64,000 bases of DNA from an uncultured Chloroflexota bacterium (lineage in GTDB: Bacteria > Chloroflexota > UBA11872). The DNA is taken from positions 1,984,472 through 2,048,471 of the forward strand of contig OY282448.1 of the NCBI GenBank assembly GCA_958296175.1, given 5' to 3'. The notes under the pieces were generated by a model. It was not told the DNA's origin. It saw only the letters and a list, made by a program, of their open reading frames with translations, and did no database searches. A program made the position numbers and the translations under genes. The stretch's first letter is position 1; each line of letters begins with the position of its first letter. This document shows, piece after piece, positions 10,903 to 19,770 of this stretch.

Positions 10903-12015
10903 ATGCTTGATAGTGGTCGGAGTTCTCGGATCGCTGCGGCGGGCGCGCGCTGTCTTTCGCGGCGGGGCGTGCTCCGGCTGGCGGCTGGCGGCGGCGCCGC
11001 CGGGGCGCTGCTGGCCGCGTGCGGTGAGCCGCAGGTGGTCACGGTCGAGAGGGTCGTGACCGTGCAGGTTCCGGCGCCCGCGCTGCCGAAAGGGACGCTG
11101 ACGGTGTACTCCGGGCGCAGCGAGTCGCTGGTCGATCCCATTCTGACCCAGTTCGGCGACATTTCCGGCGTGGACGTGCAGGTCAAGTACGCCGGCACGC
11201 CCGCCATGGCCGCAACGCTGCTGGAGGAGGGCGAGCGTTCGCCCGCCGACGTGTTCTACGCGCAAGACCCGGGCGGCCTGGGGGCGGTGCAGGAGATGCT
11301 GGCGCCGCTGCCGGAGCACATCCTGAACCGCGTGCCGGCCTGGGCGCGCCACACCGAGGGCCGCTGGGTCGGAATCTCCGGCCGCGCGCGCACGGTCGTT
11401 TACAACACGGACGCGCTGTCCGAGGACGACCTGCCTGACGACATGTTCGGATTCACCGATCCGCGGTGGAAGGGGCGCATCGGCTGGGCGCCGCCGAACG
11501 GCTCCTTCCTGGCCATGGTCACCGGCATGCGCTTCCTGTGGGGCGAGGCGCGCACGGAAGAATGGCTGACCGGCATCCGCGGCAACGAACCAATCGAGTA
11601 CCCCAAGAACACGCCGCAGGTGGCGGCGGCGGCGGCCGGCGAGATCGACGTGGGGTTCGTGAACCACTATTACCTACACCGCTTCCTGTCGGTGGAAGGC
11701 GAGGCGTTCCCAGCGCGCAACTACCACGTGCGCGGCGGCGGGCCGGGGGCGATGGTGATGGTGTCGGGCGCTGGCGTGCTGTCCACGGCCCAGAACCCCG
11801 AGGCCGCGCAGGCGCTGCTGGCCTTTCTGCTCTCCGTGATCGGGCAGCGGTACTTCGTCTCCACCACGTTCGAGTATCCGCTCGCGCCCGAGATTTCGGC
11901 GCATCCCGGCGTGACGCCGCTGGACGCGATCGAGCGGCCGCAGATCACGCCGGCGGACTTGACAGACCTGGTGGGGACACAGGACCTTTTGCGCCGGCTC
12001 GACATTCTGCCGTAA
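10903..12015 (+). CDS. Iron(III)-type ABC transporter substrate-binding lipoprotein
   Basis: 370 residues. The N-terminus has a Tat-like SRRGVLRLAAG and a lipobox LLAAC, so the protein is probably exported folded and lipid-anchored. The body matches the FbpA/AfuA family: LTVYSGRSESLVDPIL, YAGTPAMAATLLEEG, DVFYAQDPGGLGAVQ, GISGRARTVVYNTD, YPKNTPQVAAAAAGEIDVGFVNHYY. Known members deliver ferric iron to an FbpB-type permease, which is the next gene. The upstream region is less GC-rich than its surroundings and has a weak promoter-like TTGCGT (828-833) to TACAGT (851-856) pair with a 17-bp gap; no clear Fur box is seen. Fe specificity is inferred from the family. Confidence 0.88.
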   Translation: MLDSGRSSRIAAAGARCLSRRGVLRLAAGGGAAGALLAACGEPQVVTVERVVTVQVPAPALPKGTLTVYSGRSESLVDPILTQFGDISGVDVQVKYAGTPAMAATLLEEGERSPADVFYAQDPGGLGAVQEMLAPLPEHILNRVPAWARHTEGRWVGISGRARTVVYNTDALSEDDLPDDMFGFTDPRWKGRIGWAPPNGSFLAMVTGMRFLWGEARTEEWLTGIRGNEPIEYPKNTPQVAAAAAGEIDVGFVNHYYLHRFLSVEGEAFPARNYHVRGGGPGAMVMVSGAGVLSTAQNPEAAQALLAFLLSVIGQRYFVSTTFEYPLAPEISAHPGVTPLDAIERPQITPADLTDLVGTQDLLRRLDILP

Positions 12016-12042
12016 GCGCGCCTCATCGCCTCGATTCCGTCG

Positions 12043-13659
12043 ATGCAGCTGGCCGCGCCGTTGCGCGAGCGCCGCCGCCGCCCGCCCCTGGGGCTGGCGC
12101 TGGCGGCGGCGCTGGTGACGGCGCTCCTGCTGCTGCCGCTGGTCTATCTGGGCGTGCGCTCGCTGGAGTCGGGCCTGGAGGCCTGGCAATCGCTGGCGCG
12201 GCCGCGCCTGCTGGCCGTGGCCGTGCGCAGTCTGACGCTGACGGCGGCCGTGACCGCCGGTTCCATCGCGCTGGCCGTGCCGATCGCCTGGCTGTTCACG
12301 CGCACGGACCTGCCGGGCCGCCGCTGGTGGATGGTGGCCGCCAGCCTGCCGTTGGTGGTGCCCAGCTACGTCTACGCGCTGGCCGTGATCAGCGCCCTGG
12401 GGCCGCGCGGGCTGATTCAGCAGGGGCTGGAGGCGCTGGCGGGGGTGGACGAACTGCCCTCGATCTACGGCTTTCCGGCCGCGCTGACGTCACTGGCGCT
12501 GCTGACCTATCCGTACGTGCTGCTGCCCACGGCCGCGGCTTTCAGCCGGCTGGACCCGGCGCTGGAGGACGTGAGCCGCACCCTGGGCCGCGGCGCCTGG
12601 CGCACCTTTGCCGCGGTTACCCTGCCGGCGCTGCGGCCGTCCATCGCCGCCGGCGCCTTGCTGGCGGCGCTCTACACGCTGTCGGACTTCGGCGCGGTCT
12701 CGCTGCTGCGCTACGAAACGTTCACCGCGGCGATATTCGTGCAGTACGAGTCCGCCTTCGACCGCTCGGCCGCCGCCGCGTTGTCGCTGGTGCTGGCGGC
12801 GGCGGCGGTTGGGGTGGTGGCCTTGGAGGCGCGCACACGCGGCCGGGCGCGCAATTACCAGCTCGGCTCGCATGCGGCCCGCACGCCGCACCGCACCCGG
12901 CTCGGCCGCTGGCGCTGGGCAGCCATGGCGGGCCTGGGGCTGCTGGTTGCGGCCACCACGCTCGGCCCCGGCGCGGTGCTGCTGCTGTGGCTGGTGCAGG
13001 GCGCGGCGGCGGGCGAGACGTTGGGCAACCTGGGCGCGCCGCTGGTCAACTCGATTCTGATTGCCGCGCTTGCGGCCGGCGCGCTGCTGGCCGCGGCGGT
13101 TCCGCTTGGCGTGCTGGTGGTGCGCTATCCCGGCGCGGCCGCGCGCCTGGTCGAGCGCAGCGCTTACGTGGGCTTCGCCCTGCCTGGCCTCACCGTGGCG
13201 ATAGCCATGGTGTTCGTGGGCGTCAACCTGCTGCGGCCCGTCTATCAGACGCTGATCTTGCTGCTGCTGGCCTACGTGGTGATGTTCCTGCCCACCACGC
13301 TGGGGGCGGTGCGGGCGGGGCTGGCGCAGGTCGACCCACGGCTGGAAGAAGCGGCGCGCACGCTGGGCGCGCGCCGCCGCCAGGTGCTGTGGCGCGTGAC
13401 GATTCCGCTGATGCGCGGCAGCATGCTGGCCGGGACGGCCATGGCCTTCCTGCTGGTGATGAAGGAGCTGCCCGCCGCGCTGATTCTGGGACCCGTCGGG
13501 TTCCGCACGCTGGCCACCGCTGCGTGGTCGGCGGCGTCCGAGGCCTTCTTTGCGCAGGCGGCGGCGGCGGCGCTGGTGCTGATCCTGGTGTCCTCCGCGC
13601 CGCTGGCGTTCCTGGTGGCGGGCCGCGGCGGCCGCGGCATCCTGCGCTCGTCCGACTGA
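12043..13659 (+). CDS. Iron-type ABC transporter permease, fused two-domain (FbpB/ThiP-like)
   Basis: 538 residues, about 12 predicted TM segments in two homologous halves. Each half carries an EAA loop for docking the ATPase: EDVSRTLGRGAWRTFAAVTLPAL (about residue 175, first 20 bases of that motif are the diagnostic part) and EEAARTLGARRRQVLWRVTI (about 438). The fused arrangement is typical for ferric-iron, thiamine and spermidine-type importers. It lies 27 bp after the binding-protein gene. No matching FbpC-type ATPase follows; the next gene is a beta-propeller protein, so the ATPase must be encoded elsewhere. Confidence 0.9.
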   Translation: MQLAAPLRERRRRPPLGLALAAALVTALLLLPLVYLGVRSLESGLEAWQSLARPRLLAVAVRSLTLTAAVTAGSIALAVPIAWLFTRTDLPGRRWWMVAASLPLVVPSYVYALAVISALGPRGLIQQGLEALAGVDELPSIYGFPAALTSLALLTYPYVLLPTAAAFSRLDPALEDVSRTLGRGAWRTFAAVTLPALRPSIAAGALLAALYTLSDFGAVSLLRYETFTAAIFVQYESAFDRSAAAALSLVLAAAAVGVVALEARTRGRARNYQLGSHAARTPHRTRLGRWRWAAMAGLGLLVAATTLGPGAVLLLWLVQGAAAGETLGNLGAPLVNSILIAALAAGALLAAAVPLGVLVVRYPGAAARLVERSAYVGFALPGLTVAIAMVFVGVNLLRPVYQTLILLLLAYVVMFLPTTLGAVRAGLAQVDPRLEEAARTLGARRRQVLWRVTIPLMRGSMLAGTAMAFLLVMKELPAALILGPVGFRTLATAAWSAASEAFFAQAAAAALVLILVSSAPLAFLVAGRGGRGILRSSD

Positions 13660-13703
13660 GCGCGCGCGTATCATGCGCGGGCCGGGCGCAGCGCCGATGC
13701 GAT

Positions 13704-15062
13704 ATGTATGACCCGCACCTGCATCTCTTGATCGACGACCGCGAGGTGCTCTACCGCACCAACCTCACGCGGTTCGTGGAACACCCGCAGCGAGTCTCGC
13801 TGGACCCGGTGCTGCGCGCCGAAGCGCCCTGGGAAGGCGGCGATCACATCTCGCTGTGGGGGTCCGTGCTGAACTACGGCGCGCACTATCAGATGTGGTA
13901 TCTGGCAGGGTTGGATGCGCGGCGAACCGACCCGGGCCGGATTTGCTACGCAACCTCGCCCGACGGCGTGGCGTGGACGCGCGGCGACTTCGACCTGCAC
14001 CCGCTGCCCGACGCGCCGCGGAACAGCCTGGTGTATCGGGACGACCTGCAGCCGGCGATCCGGCGGGCGTATCCCTTCACGGTGTTCCGCGAGGCGGACG
14101 ACCCCGACCCGCAGCGGCGCTACAAGCTGATCGCCTACATGCACGACGCGGCCGGCAACCGCGGCTATTCGGTGGGCCACAGCCCCGACGGCGTGCACTG
14201 GACTGCGTCGGCGCGCGCGCATCTGCCGCGCGGCGACCGCACGGCGGTTGGCCGGGACTATGCGGCGGGCGGCTACGTCATGACCTGCCGCGGCGACCAC
14301 CGCGCCCGCGACCGCAACACCGGCCACCTGCCGCGGCGCGACATTGCGGTGTCGCGGTCGCCCGACCTCGTGACCTGGACGCCCGGCGTGCGCGTGTTCG
14401 ACGCCGACGACGACGATCCCCCCGCCACCGAGTTCTACGGCATGCCCGTGTTCATGTGGGGCAACCAGTGGATCGGGTTCCTGGAGTACTACGACCCGCT
14501 GAACGAGATCTTGAACGTGCAGCTGGCCACCAGCCGCGACGGGGACCATTGGGAACGCGCCTGTTCGCGGCGCACCTACTTCGACGTGGGGTCGTCGGAC
14601 TCGTGGGACAGCGCCTGGGTGGCGTTTCCGCCCTCGCCGCCGCTGGTGGCGGGCGGCGAGATGCTGCTCTGGTACACCGGGCGGCCGCTGGCGCATCGGC
14701 GGCCGGACGGCCACCCGTTTCCATCGGCCATCGGGCTGGCGCGCGCGCCGCGCGACCGCTTTGCCGGCCTGCGCGCGGGACCCGACGGCGGCGTCCTGAC
14801 CACGGACTGGGTGGAGGTTGGCGCACCGCGGCTGCTGCTCAACGTGGGCGCGGCCGCCGGCCCCCTGGCGGTGGCGGTGACGGGCGGCGACGGCGCGCCG
14901 ATTCAGGGGTTTGCCGAGGACGACTGCGACCTCGGGATCCAGCAGGGGGTGGACGTGGAAGCGACCTGGGGCGGGCGCAACCTGGCCGCGCTGGTCGGCC
15001 AACGCGTGCGCTTGCGCATCCGCATCACCTACGCAAGCTTGTATGCCTACCGTTTTGCCTGA
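13704..15062 (+). CDS. Five-bladed beta-propeller protein, glycoside hydrolase family 43/32-like
   Basis: 452 residues starting at MYDPHLHLLIDD. Repeated motifs such as YATSPDGVAWTR, GHSPDGVHWT, SRSPDLVTWTPG and SRDGDHWERA mark propeller blades like those of GH43/GH32-related proteins annotated as glycosyl hydrolases or hypothetical. No signal peptide is seen, so it is probably cytoplasmic. Catalytic acids cannot be placed with confidence. A relative of similar size lies at 24111-25616. Neighbours (aminotransferase, oxidoreductases, sulfatase) suggest carbohydrate or polyol metabolism, but the substrate is unknown. Confidence 0.7.
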   Translation: MYDPHLHLLIDDREVLYRTNLTRFVEHPQRVSLDPVLRAEAPWEGGDHISLWGSVLNYGAHYQMWYLAGLDARRTDPGRICYATSPDGVAWTRGDFDLHPLPDAPRNSLVYRDDLQPAIRRAYPFTVFREADDPDPQRRYKLIAYMHDAAGNRGYSVGHSPDGVHWTASARAHLPRGDRTAVGRDYAAGGYVMTCRGDHRARDRNTGHLPRRDIAVSRSPDLVTWTPGVRVFDADDDDPPATEFYGMPVFMWGNQWIGFLEYYDPLNEILNVQLATSRDGDHWERACSRRTYFDVGSSDSWDSAWVAFPPSPPLVAGGEMLLWYTGRPLAHRRPDGHPFPSAIGLARAPRDRFAGLRAGPDGGVLTTDWVEVGAPRLLLNVGAAAGPLAVAVTGGDGAPIQGFAEDDCDLGIQQGVDVEATWGGRNLAALVGQRVRLRIRITYASLYAYRFA

Positions 15063-15131
15063 GACCGCCGGGCGCGCCGCGCCCTCGTCGTCGGCGCGGC
15101 GCGCGCCCAAGCCGCGCCGCGCGCCGCGGCC

Positions 15132-16427
15132 ATGAGCCGTCCGGCGCTGCTGGGCGGCCAGCCCGTGCGTTCCACGCCGTATCCCGCGTGGCCCGTGGTG
15201 GACGAGGCCGACGTGCAGGCCGTGGCGGAGGTCGTGCGCGGCGGGCGTTGGGGGCGCCTGGGCGCGACCCAGGTGCACGAGTTCGAGAAAGCCTTCAGCG
15301 CCTATCAAGGCGCGGCGCACGGCCTGGCCGTCACCAGCGGCGCCGGCGCGCTGGAACTGGCGCTGCTGGCGCTGCGGCTGCCGCACGGCGCCGAGGTGCT
15401 GGTGCCGGCCTACACCTACATGGCCACCGCCACCGCCGTGCTGCGCGCGCGGCTGGCGCCGGTGTTCGTGGATATCGACCCCGACACCTACAACCTCGAC
15501 CCTGCGCGCATCGACGCGGCCGTCACCGCGCGCACGGCCGCCATCCTGCCCGTGCACTTTGGCGGGCTGGCCTGTGACATGGCGGCGATCATGGACGCCG
15601 CGCACCGGCATGGGCTGCGCGTGGTGGAAGACGCGGCGCACGCGCACGGCGCGCGTTGGAACGACCGCGGCCTGGGCACGATTGGCGATATCGGCTGTTT
15701 CAGCTTTCAGGCCAGCAAGAACCTCAGCGCCGGCGAAGGCGGCATGCTGCTCACCAACGACGCCGAGTCGTACACCCGCGCCATCGAGTATCACGACCTC
15801 TGGGCCGGCGGCATGCTGGAGCGTGAAGGGCAGCTGGGGCGCGGCAGCATGCGCTCCGGCGCCCACTGGGACTACCCCTTCGCCGCCACCAGCATGCGCA
15901 TGCCGACCTACCAGGCCGTGCTGCTGCAGCGGCAGTTGGCGCGCCTGGAGGAGCAAACCGAGCGCCGCGCGCGCAACGGCGCGTATCTGGACGGGCTGCT
16001 GGAGGACCTGGAAGGCATGACGCCGCGCCGCCGTGACCCGTTCGCGACCCGCAACTCGCTGCACGTGCACGTCTGCCGTTACGACGCCGCGGCCTTCCAG
16101 GGTCTGCCGCGCGAACGCTTCATCGAGGCGCTGAACGCGGAAGGGGTTCCATTCGCCGCCGGTTACGGACTGCCCCTGCACCGCACGGCGCTGTTTCAGG
16201 ACCGCGGCGGCGAGCTTGCGCGCTTCTGGCCGCGCAACGACGGCGCGCCCGACGTTGCGTATGCGCAAGGCGACTGCCCCGCGGCCGAACGCCTGTGCAG
16301 CGAACAGACGCTGTGGCTGAGCCAGAACGTTTTTCTGGATACGCGGGAAGGGATGGAGCAGATCGTGGAGGCCATCGAGAAGGTGCGCGCCTCGGCGGGA
16401 GACCTCGTGCGGGACTCGGACCTGTAA
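15132..16427 (+). CDS. DegT/DnrJ/EryC1/StrS-family PLP aminotransferase
   Basis: 431 residues. Family signatures: a substrate loop GGRWGRLG, TSGAGALELAL, VLVPAYTYMATATAV, FVDIDPDTYNLDP, DAAHAHGARW and the PLP-binding Lys in SFQASKNLSAGEGG. Such enzymes aminate keto-sugars (AHBA synthase-like and GDP-perosamine-synthase-like branches) or act on keto-inositols. It begins about 70 bp after the propeller gene on the same strand and is followed by a hairpin that may end the transcript. In this catabolic setting a role in amino-sugar or inositol conversion is plausible but not shown. Confidence 0.88.
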   Translation: MSRPALLGGQPVRSTPYPAWPVVDEADVQAVAEVVRGGRWGRLGATQVHEFEKAFSAYQGAAHGLAVTSGAGALELALLALRLPHGAEVLVPAYTYMATATAVLRARLAPVFVDIDPDTYNLDPARIDAAVTARTAAILPVHFGGLACDMAAIMDAAHRHGLRVVEDAAHAHGARWNDRGLGTIGDIGCFSFQASKNLSAGEGGMLLTNDAESYTRAIEYHDLWAGGMLEREGQLGRGSMRSGAHWDYPFAATSMRMPTYQAVLLQRQLARLEEQTERRARNGAYLDGLLEDLEGMTPRRRDPFATRNSLHVHVCRYDAAAFQGLPRERFIEALNAEGVPFAAGYGLPLHRTALFQDRGGELARFWPRNDGAPDVAYAQGDCPAAERLCSEQTLWLSQNVFLDTREGMEQIVEAIEKVRASAGDLVRDSDL

Positions 16428-16474
16428 GCGCGGGCAGGCGCTGCGTTGCGTCGGTCCGCGCGCCGCCCTTTCGT

Positions 16475-16524
16475 CGGAACTTCAGGAGGCTCTGTGCCAG
16501 AGCCTTGCGAAGTTCCGTTTCTCT
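16475..16524 (+). terminator. Hairpin with T-rich tail after the aminotransferase gene
   Basis: Outer arms CGGAACTTC (475-483) and GAAGTTCCG (509-517) pair perfectly, and inner arms GGCTCT (488-493) and AGAGCC (499-504) pair perfectly, with a 5-nt loop and an internal loop AGGA/TTGC. TTTCTCT follows. It lies 48 bp after the stop at 16427 and fits an intrinsic terminator for the plus-strand operon. Confidence 0.6.
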
Positions 16525-16611
16525 ATCGCGGCTCATCGCCAGCGTCGGGCGAAACGCGGCCGCCCGGGCGCGGCGGATTCCTCCCACGGTCCGCGGCGGC
16601 TCCAGGCAATC

Positions 16612-16776
16612 TCAGCGCGGCGTGTGCTGGCCGCGCAGCCAGGCCCTGGCCTCACGCGCCCAGCGCGGAAACTTCCAGAGCACGAGCAATCCTGCGACCG
16701 TCCAGAAGGCGGGGGCCACGATTTTGCCCGCGTACTCGGCCGCTAGCTCCAGATTCAAGTAGATCGTGGGATCCAT
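16612..16776 (-). CDS. Small single-TM protein, tandem paralogue 3
   Basis: 54 residues, ATG at 16776 with GGAG about 10 bases upstream. The order is a short N-terminal stretch, a hydrophobic segment (FWTVAGLLVLW), then PRWAREARAWLRGQ rich in Arg. It matches its two upstream neighbours in the pattern hydrophobic-GLLVLW-x-P-R-x-x-R-x-x-x-x-W-L. Likely an integral membrane protein with a basic cytoplasmic tail. It starts 3 bp after the previous stop. Function unknown. Confidence 0.65.
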   Translation of the reverse strand: MDPTIYLNLELAAEYAGKIVAPAFWTVAGLLVLWKFPRWAREARAWLRGQHTPR

Positions 16777-16779
16777 ACG

Positions 16780-16998
16780 TCAGTGCTCCAACCCACGGTT
16801 ACGGCGGGACATCCAGGCGACGGACTCGCGCAGCAGGCGCGGAACGTGCCAAAGCACCACCATTCCCACCAATGCCCACACCGCAGCCGCAGCGACCTTG
16901 ACCCAGGCGAACGCCGTATATGCCAGCGCCCACGCCATGCCAACGGCCTCGAAGGACGCCACGGTTTCCGAGACCACGTTCATCGATGTCTCACCCAT
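16780..16998 (-). CDS. Small single-TM protein, tandem paralogue 2
   Basis: 72 residues. GGAGGAATAGCC precedes the ATG, an ideal ribosome-binding site that lies within the end of the upstream gene. After an N-terminal helix comes a hydrophobic stretch ending VWALVGMVVLWHVP, then RLLRESVAWMSRRN. It is clearly related to the 60-residue gene upstream (VWLVVGLVVLRYVP, LLRDAAAWLSRQN). The three genes are separated by 2 and 3 bp and must form one transcript. Function unknown. Confidence 0.72.
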   Translation of the reverse strand: MGETSMNVVSETVASFEAVGMAWALAYTAFAWVKVAAAAVWALVGMVVLWHVPRLLRESVAWMSRRNRGLEH

Positions 16999-17000
16999 GG

Positions 17001-17183
17001 CTATTCCTCCCCAACGTTAGACGAGTTCTGGCGGCTGAGCCATGCCGCGGCGTCGCGCAGCAGGCCGGGGACGTACCGCAACACGACGAGCCCAACGACG
17101 AGCCAGACTGACGCGGCTACGATAGGCGCCCAGGCTTCGATCAGGATAAGCGCGTTCCTCAGGTCAAACGCTGCCGCTTGCAT
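17001..17183 (-). CDS. Small single-TM protein, tandem paralogue 1 (first of operon)
   Basis: 60 residues, ATG with AAAGGA a little upstream. Hydrophobic core from about residue 20 to 38 (APIVAASVWLVVGLVVLRYV), then GLLRDAAAWLSRQN. First gene of a three-gene minus-strand run of paralogues. The 225-bp gap upstream is AT-richer than its surroundings and includes TACAAT on the minus strand, a possible -10 element. Such tiny basic-tailed membrane proteins could be regulators or subunits of a membrane complex, phage-like or stress-related; none of these can be chosen from sequence. Confidence 0.7.
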   Translation of the reverse strand: MQAAAFDLRNALILIEAWAPIVAASVWLVVGLVVLRYVPGLLRDAAAWLSRQNSSNVGEE

Positions 17184-17408
17184 GGCTTGTCATCCTTTCC
17201 ATGCAGGTGCCCGGCGGGGTATCTTCGCCGCGTCGCTGACAGCTTCTGCTGCATAGCAGACCTTGTCTTTAGGCCCTTTGATTGTAGTACGACGAAATTT
17301 CTATCTGTGTCATTTCTTACGAGAGGCGTCGCGAAGAAGTGCGCGGTGATTTCTCCAGACGAGCTTCGCTTCCACGCCCCCGCGGCGGGAGCGCGACAAC
17401 GAACGGCG

Positions 17409-19610
17409 TTACCCCCAGTCGCCGGTCGGTTCCGGCCAGGGGAGCTGGTCGGCGGGGATGCCGTTGGGGACCCAGCCGAAGTCGGCCCAGCCGCGCGAAA
17501 GGTAGAGGCGCGGGGCGGGGAATTGGTCGTAGAGGTGCAGGTGGATGGGAAGGCCGTCGCGGCCGTCGCGGCCGCGAAACAGGACGTAGCTGCCCCGATA
17601 GTCCGTGAACCTGCCGATTTGCACGCAGGCGGCGAAGCGTTCGGGCTCGACGTCGAACGCGCGCGCCGCATGGTCGAGCGCCGCGCGCGCGTCCGGGCCG
17701 CGCTCCTGCGGCGCCGGCGGCCAGACCATGTCGCACCACAAAGGCAAGCCGCCGCCGTCGGCCGCGCCGTCGGCCGATGCCACCCAGGTCGGGGTGGACC
17801 AGGCGAAGCCGCCGTTGGCCTGCGTCACGCGCACGTAATACCAGGTCTCGCCGGCCAGGGGCGCGGGGTCCGTCCAGGTGAGGTGCGCGTCCAGGTCGTT
17901 CGGAAACACCGCGTGCGCCAGCCGGTCGCCGCGGATGACGTCCAGACGTTCGATGTCCGCCGTCCCGTGCGCCTCGACCTGCACCTGCACGCGGCCGTCG
18001 GCGGCCAGCTCGCTGCCTGCGGGCCGGCCGTTGACCCGCACGTCGAGCAGGATGCGGTCGCCGCTGGTGGCGTAGGTGCGGCGGTCGAAGAACGCGCGGC
18101 GCAGAGCCTCGCGGGTCAGTTCCGGCGCCGCCGCGGCCGTCAAGCCGCTGCGCACCGAGAACATGCGGCGCGGCCGGTGCATCTGGCCAAAGCGGGGCCA
18201 GACGTCGTAGCCGGGGTGCCCGGCGTGTTCGTCGGCCATGCCAACCGCGGCGAACTTGTAGCCGCGCTGCAGCGCTTCCAACAGATACCACTCGGCATGC
18301 TGGTGCATGGCGGAGATTTCCAGCGTGGGCATCACCGTCTCGACGTCGGCGGGGTAGTGCTCCCAGTCCGGGCGCTGCGCGGCGTGGGTGCCGACGAAGA
18401 CCTCGCCGCCGGCCTGGCGTACCGCCGCGATGGTTGCGGCGATGGTGTCTTCGATCAGCAGCTCGGCGTCGTCGCGCATGAACCAGACCGTCAGGTCGCC
18501 GGCCGCGCGGCGCCGTTCCCAGGGCGTGCGCTCGTAGCCCAGAAAGGTGACGAAGCGGCCTGGCTGGTGCCAGGCGCGCGCTGCGCGTTGCAGCTCGGCC
18601 CACATCCTGCGCACGTCCAGCACCGGCGGCCGGTTGAACGCGCCCGTGGCGCGGCCGGGCGTGCTGTAGATGTGGTCGGTCAGGCTGTAGAAGTCCAGCC
18701 GCGCTTTGGTGCGGGCAAAGTCGTAGTTCCACGCCGCCGACCCCGTGCCGTCGGCAAAGTCGGCGTGGCAGTGCATGTCGCCCCAGTAGACGCGCTCGGC
18801 GGGGTCGGCCTCGCAGCGCAGCGGGTTCGCGCGCGTGGCCAGGCGCCCGTCGGCCGTTGCAACCTCCAGGCGGTGGATGCCGGGCTGGTCGATGCGCAGG
18901 CCTTCGATCTCGACGATGCCCGCGTCCGCCGCCCCCATGGACGCGCGGGCCAGATCGGCGCCGTCCAGGCGCACGTGAAGGTCGCCCGCGTACGCCGCGC
19001 CGGGATTGGCGTTCACGTCCTCGGCGCGCACGTGCAGCGCGAACGGCTCGCCGGCGGCTATCACCGACGGTGCCGTGGCGGTGAGCGTGACGGGCGGCCC
19101 GGGCACGATGGCGGCCGTGACGGCGTAGGGCAGGTACGTCCACACGCCGCTGCCCGTGTAATCGACGGCGCAGTAGAAGGTGATGCGTTCGACGCTGTAC
19201 GCCGGCGCGGCTGTCGGGTGGCCGCCGGCGCGCGCGTCTCCAACGCGCAGGACGACCGCGTCGCCGCGCCGGAGTTCGCCGCGCTCCACCTGAACCTCGC
19301 AGAAGCGGTTGTCTTTGTAGTCCGGCGTCAGGTGCGTGACGCGCAGATCGACGTCCGCGGAGGTTTCGACCGTCACGTAGTCCCAGCCCTGTGGGTCGTC
19401 GGCTTGCAGCCGGTAGCCGCAGGGGATGTTGGTCTGGTCGTTCCAGAAGCTGACCGTGCCGCCCGCGCGCACCGGCGTGTCGCCGGCGGTGTAGGTGAAC
19501 GTCCAGGTTCCCAGGCTGCCGGCTTCGATCTGGATGGCGTGGCCCGCCGGCCCGTCGAACGCGACGGTCAGGTCTTCCTGCGGGCGGTCGTCGATCAGCG
19601 GTGTCGGCAT
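17409..19610 (-). CDS. DUF3604 / PHP-like metal-dependent protein
   Basis: 733 residues, ATG preceded by GGGGGAG. The N-terminal 260 residues are beta-rich and probably immunoglobulin-like. From about 270 follows a PHP-type phosphoesterase-like core: YWGDMHCHADFADG (metal-ligand H-x-H), YSLTDHIYS, FVTFLGYERTPWERR, EVFVGTHAAQRPDWEH, AVGMADEHAGHPG and TSGDRILLDVRVNGRPAG. This is the pattern of DUF3604 proteins, common in marine and soil bacteria that degrade organic matter; no reaction is firmly established for them. No signal peptide. Its gene follows a Gfo/Idh/MocA oxidoreductase gene on the same strand, 160 bp apart, so the two may act in one pathway. Confidence 0.8.
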   Translation of the reverse strand: MPTPLIDDRPQEDLTVAFDGPAGHAIQIEAGSLGTWTFTYTAGDTPVRAGGTVSFWNDQTNIPCGYRLQADDPQGWDYVTVETSADVDLRVTHLTPDYKDNRFCEVQVERGELRRGDAVVLRVGDARAGGHPTAAPAYSVERITFYCAVDYTGSGVWTYLPYAVTAAIVPGPPVTLTATAPSVIAAGEPFALHVRAEDVNANPGAAYAGDLHVRLDGADLARASMGAADAGIVEIEGLRIDQPGIHRLEVATADGRLATRANPLRCEADPAERVYWGDMHCHADFADGTGSAAWNYDFARTKARLDFYSLTDHIYSTPGRATGAFNRPPVLDVRRMWAELQRAARAWHQPGRFVTFLGYERTPWERRRAAGDLTVWFMRDDAELLIEDTIAATIAAVRQAGGEVFVGTHAAQRPDWEHYPADVETVMPTLEISAMHQHAEWYLLEALQRGYKFAAVGMADEHAGHPGYDVWPRFGQMHRPRRMFSVRSGLTAAAAPELTREALRRAFFDRRTYATSGDRILLDVRVNGRPAGSELAADGRVQVQVEAHGTADIERLDVIRGDRLAHAVFPNDLDAHLTWTDPAPLAGETWYYVRVTQANGGFAWSTPTWVASADGAADGGGLPLWCDMVWPPAPQERGPDARAALDHAARAFDVEPERFAACVQIGRFTDYRGSYVLFRGRDGRDGLPIHLHLYDQFPAPRLYLSRGWADFGWVPNGIPADQLPWPEPTGDWG

Positions 19611-19770
19611 GACGTGCTCCCCCTGCTATGTGCCGCGGCCGTCCGCGGGCCGCAGCCGCGCGTGCGGCCGGCAGCTCGGCGCGTGCGCGGCTGGAACGGC
19701 CCGCCGCCCGTCCGCGCCCTCCCGTCGGCGCGCGCCGACGTTTCCGAGCCTCCGGACGTTTCCCCCGCGT

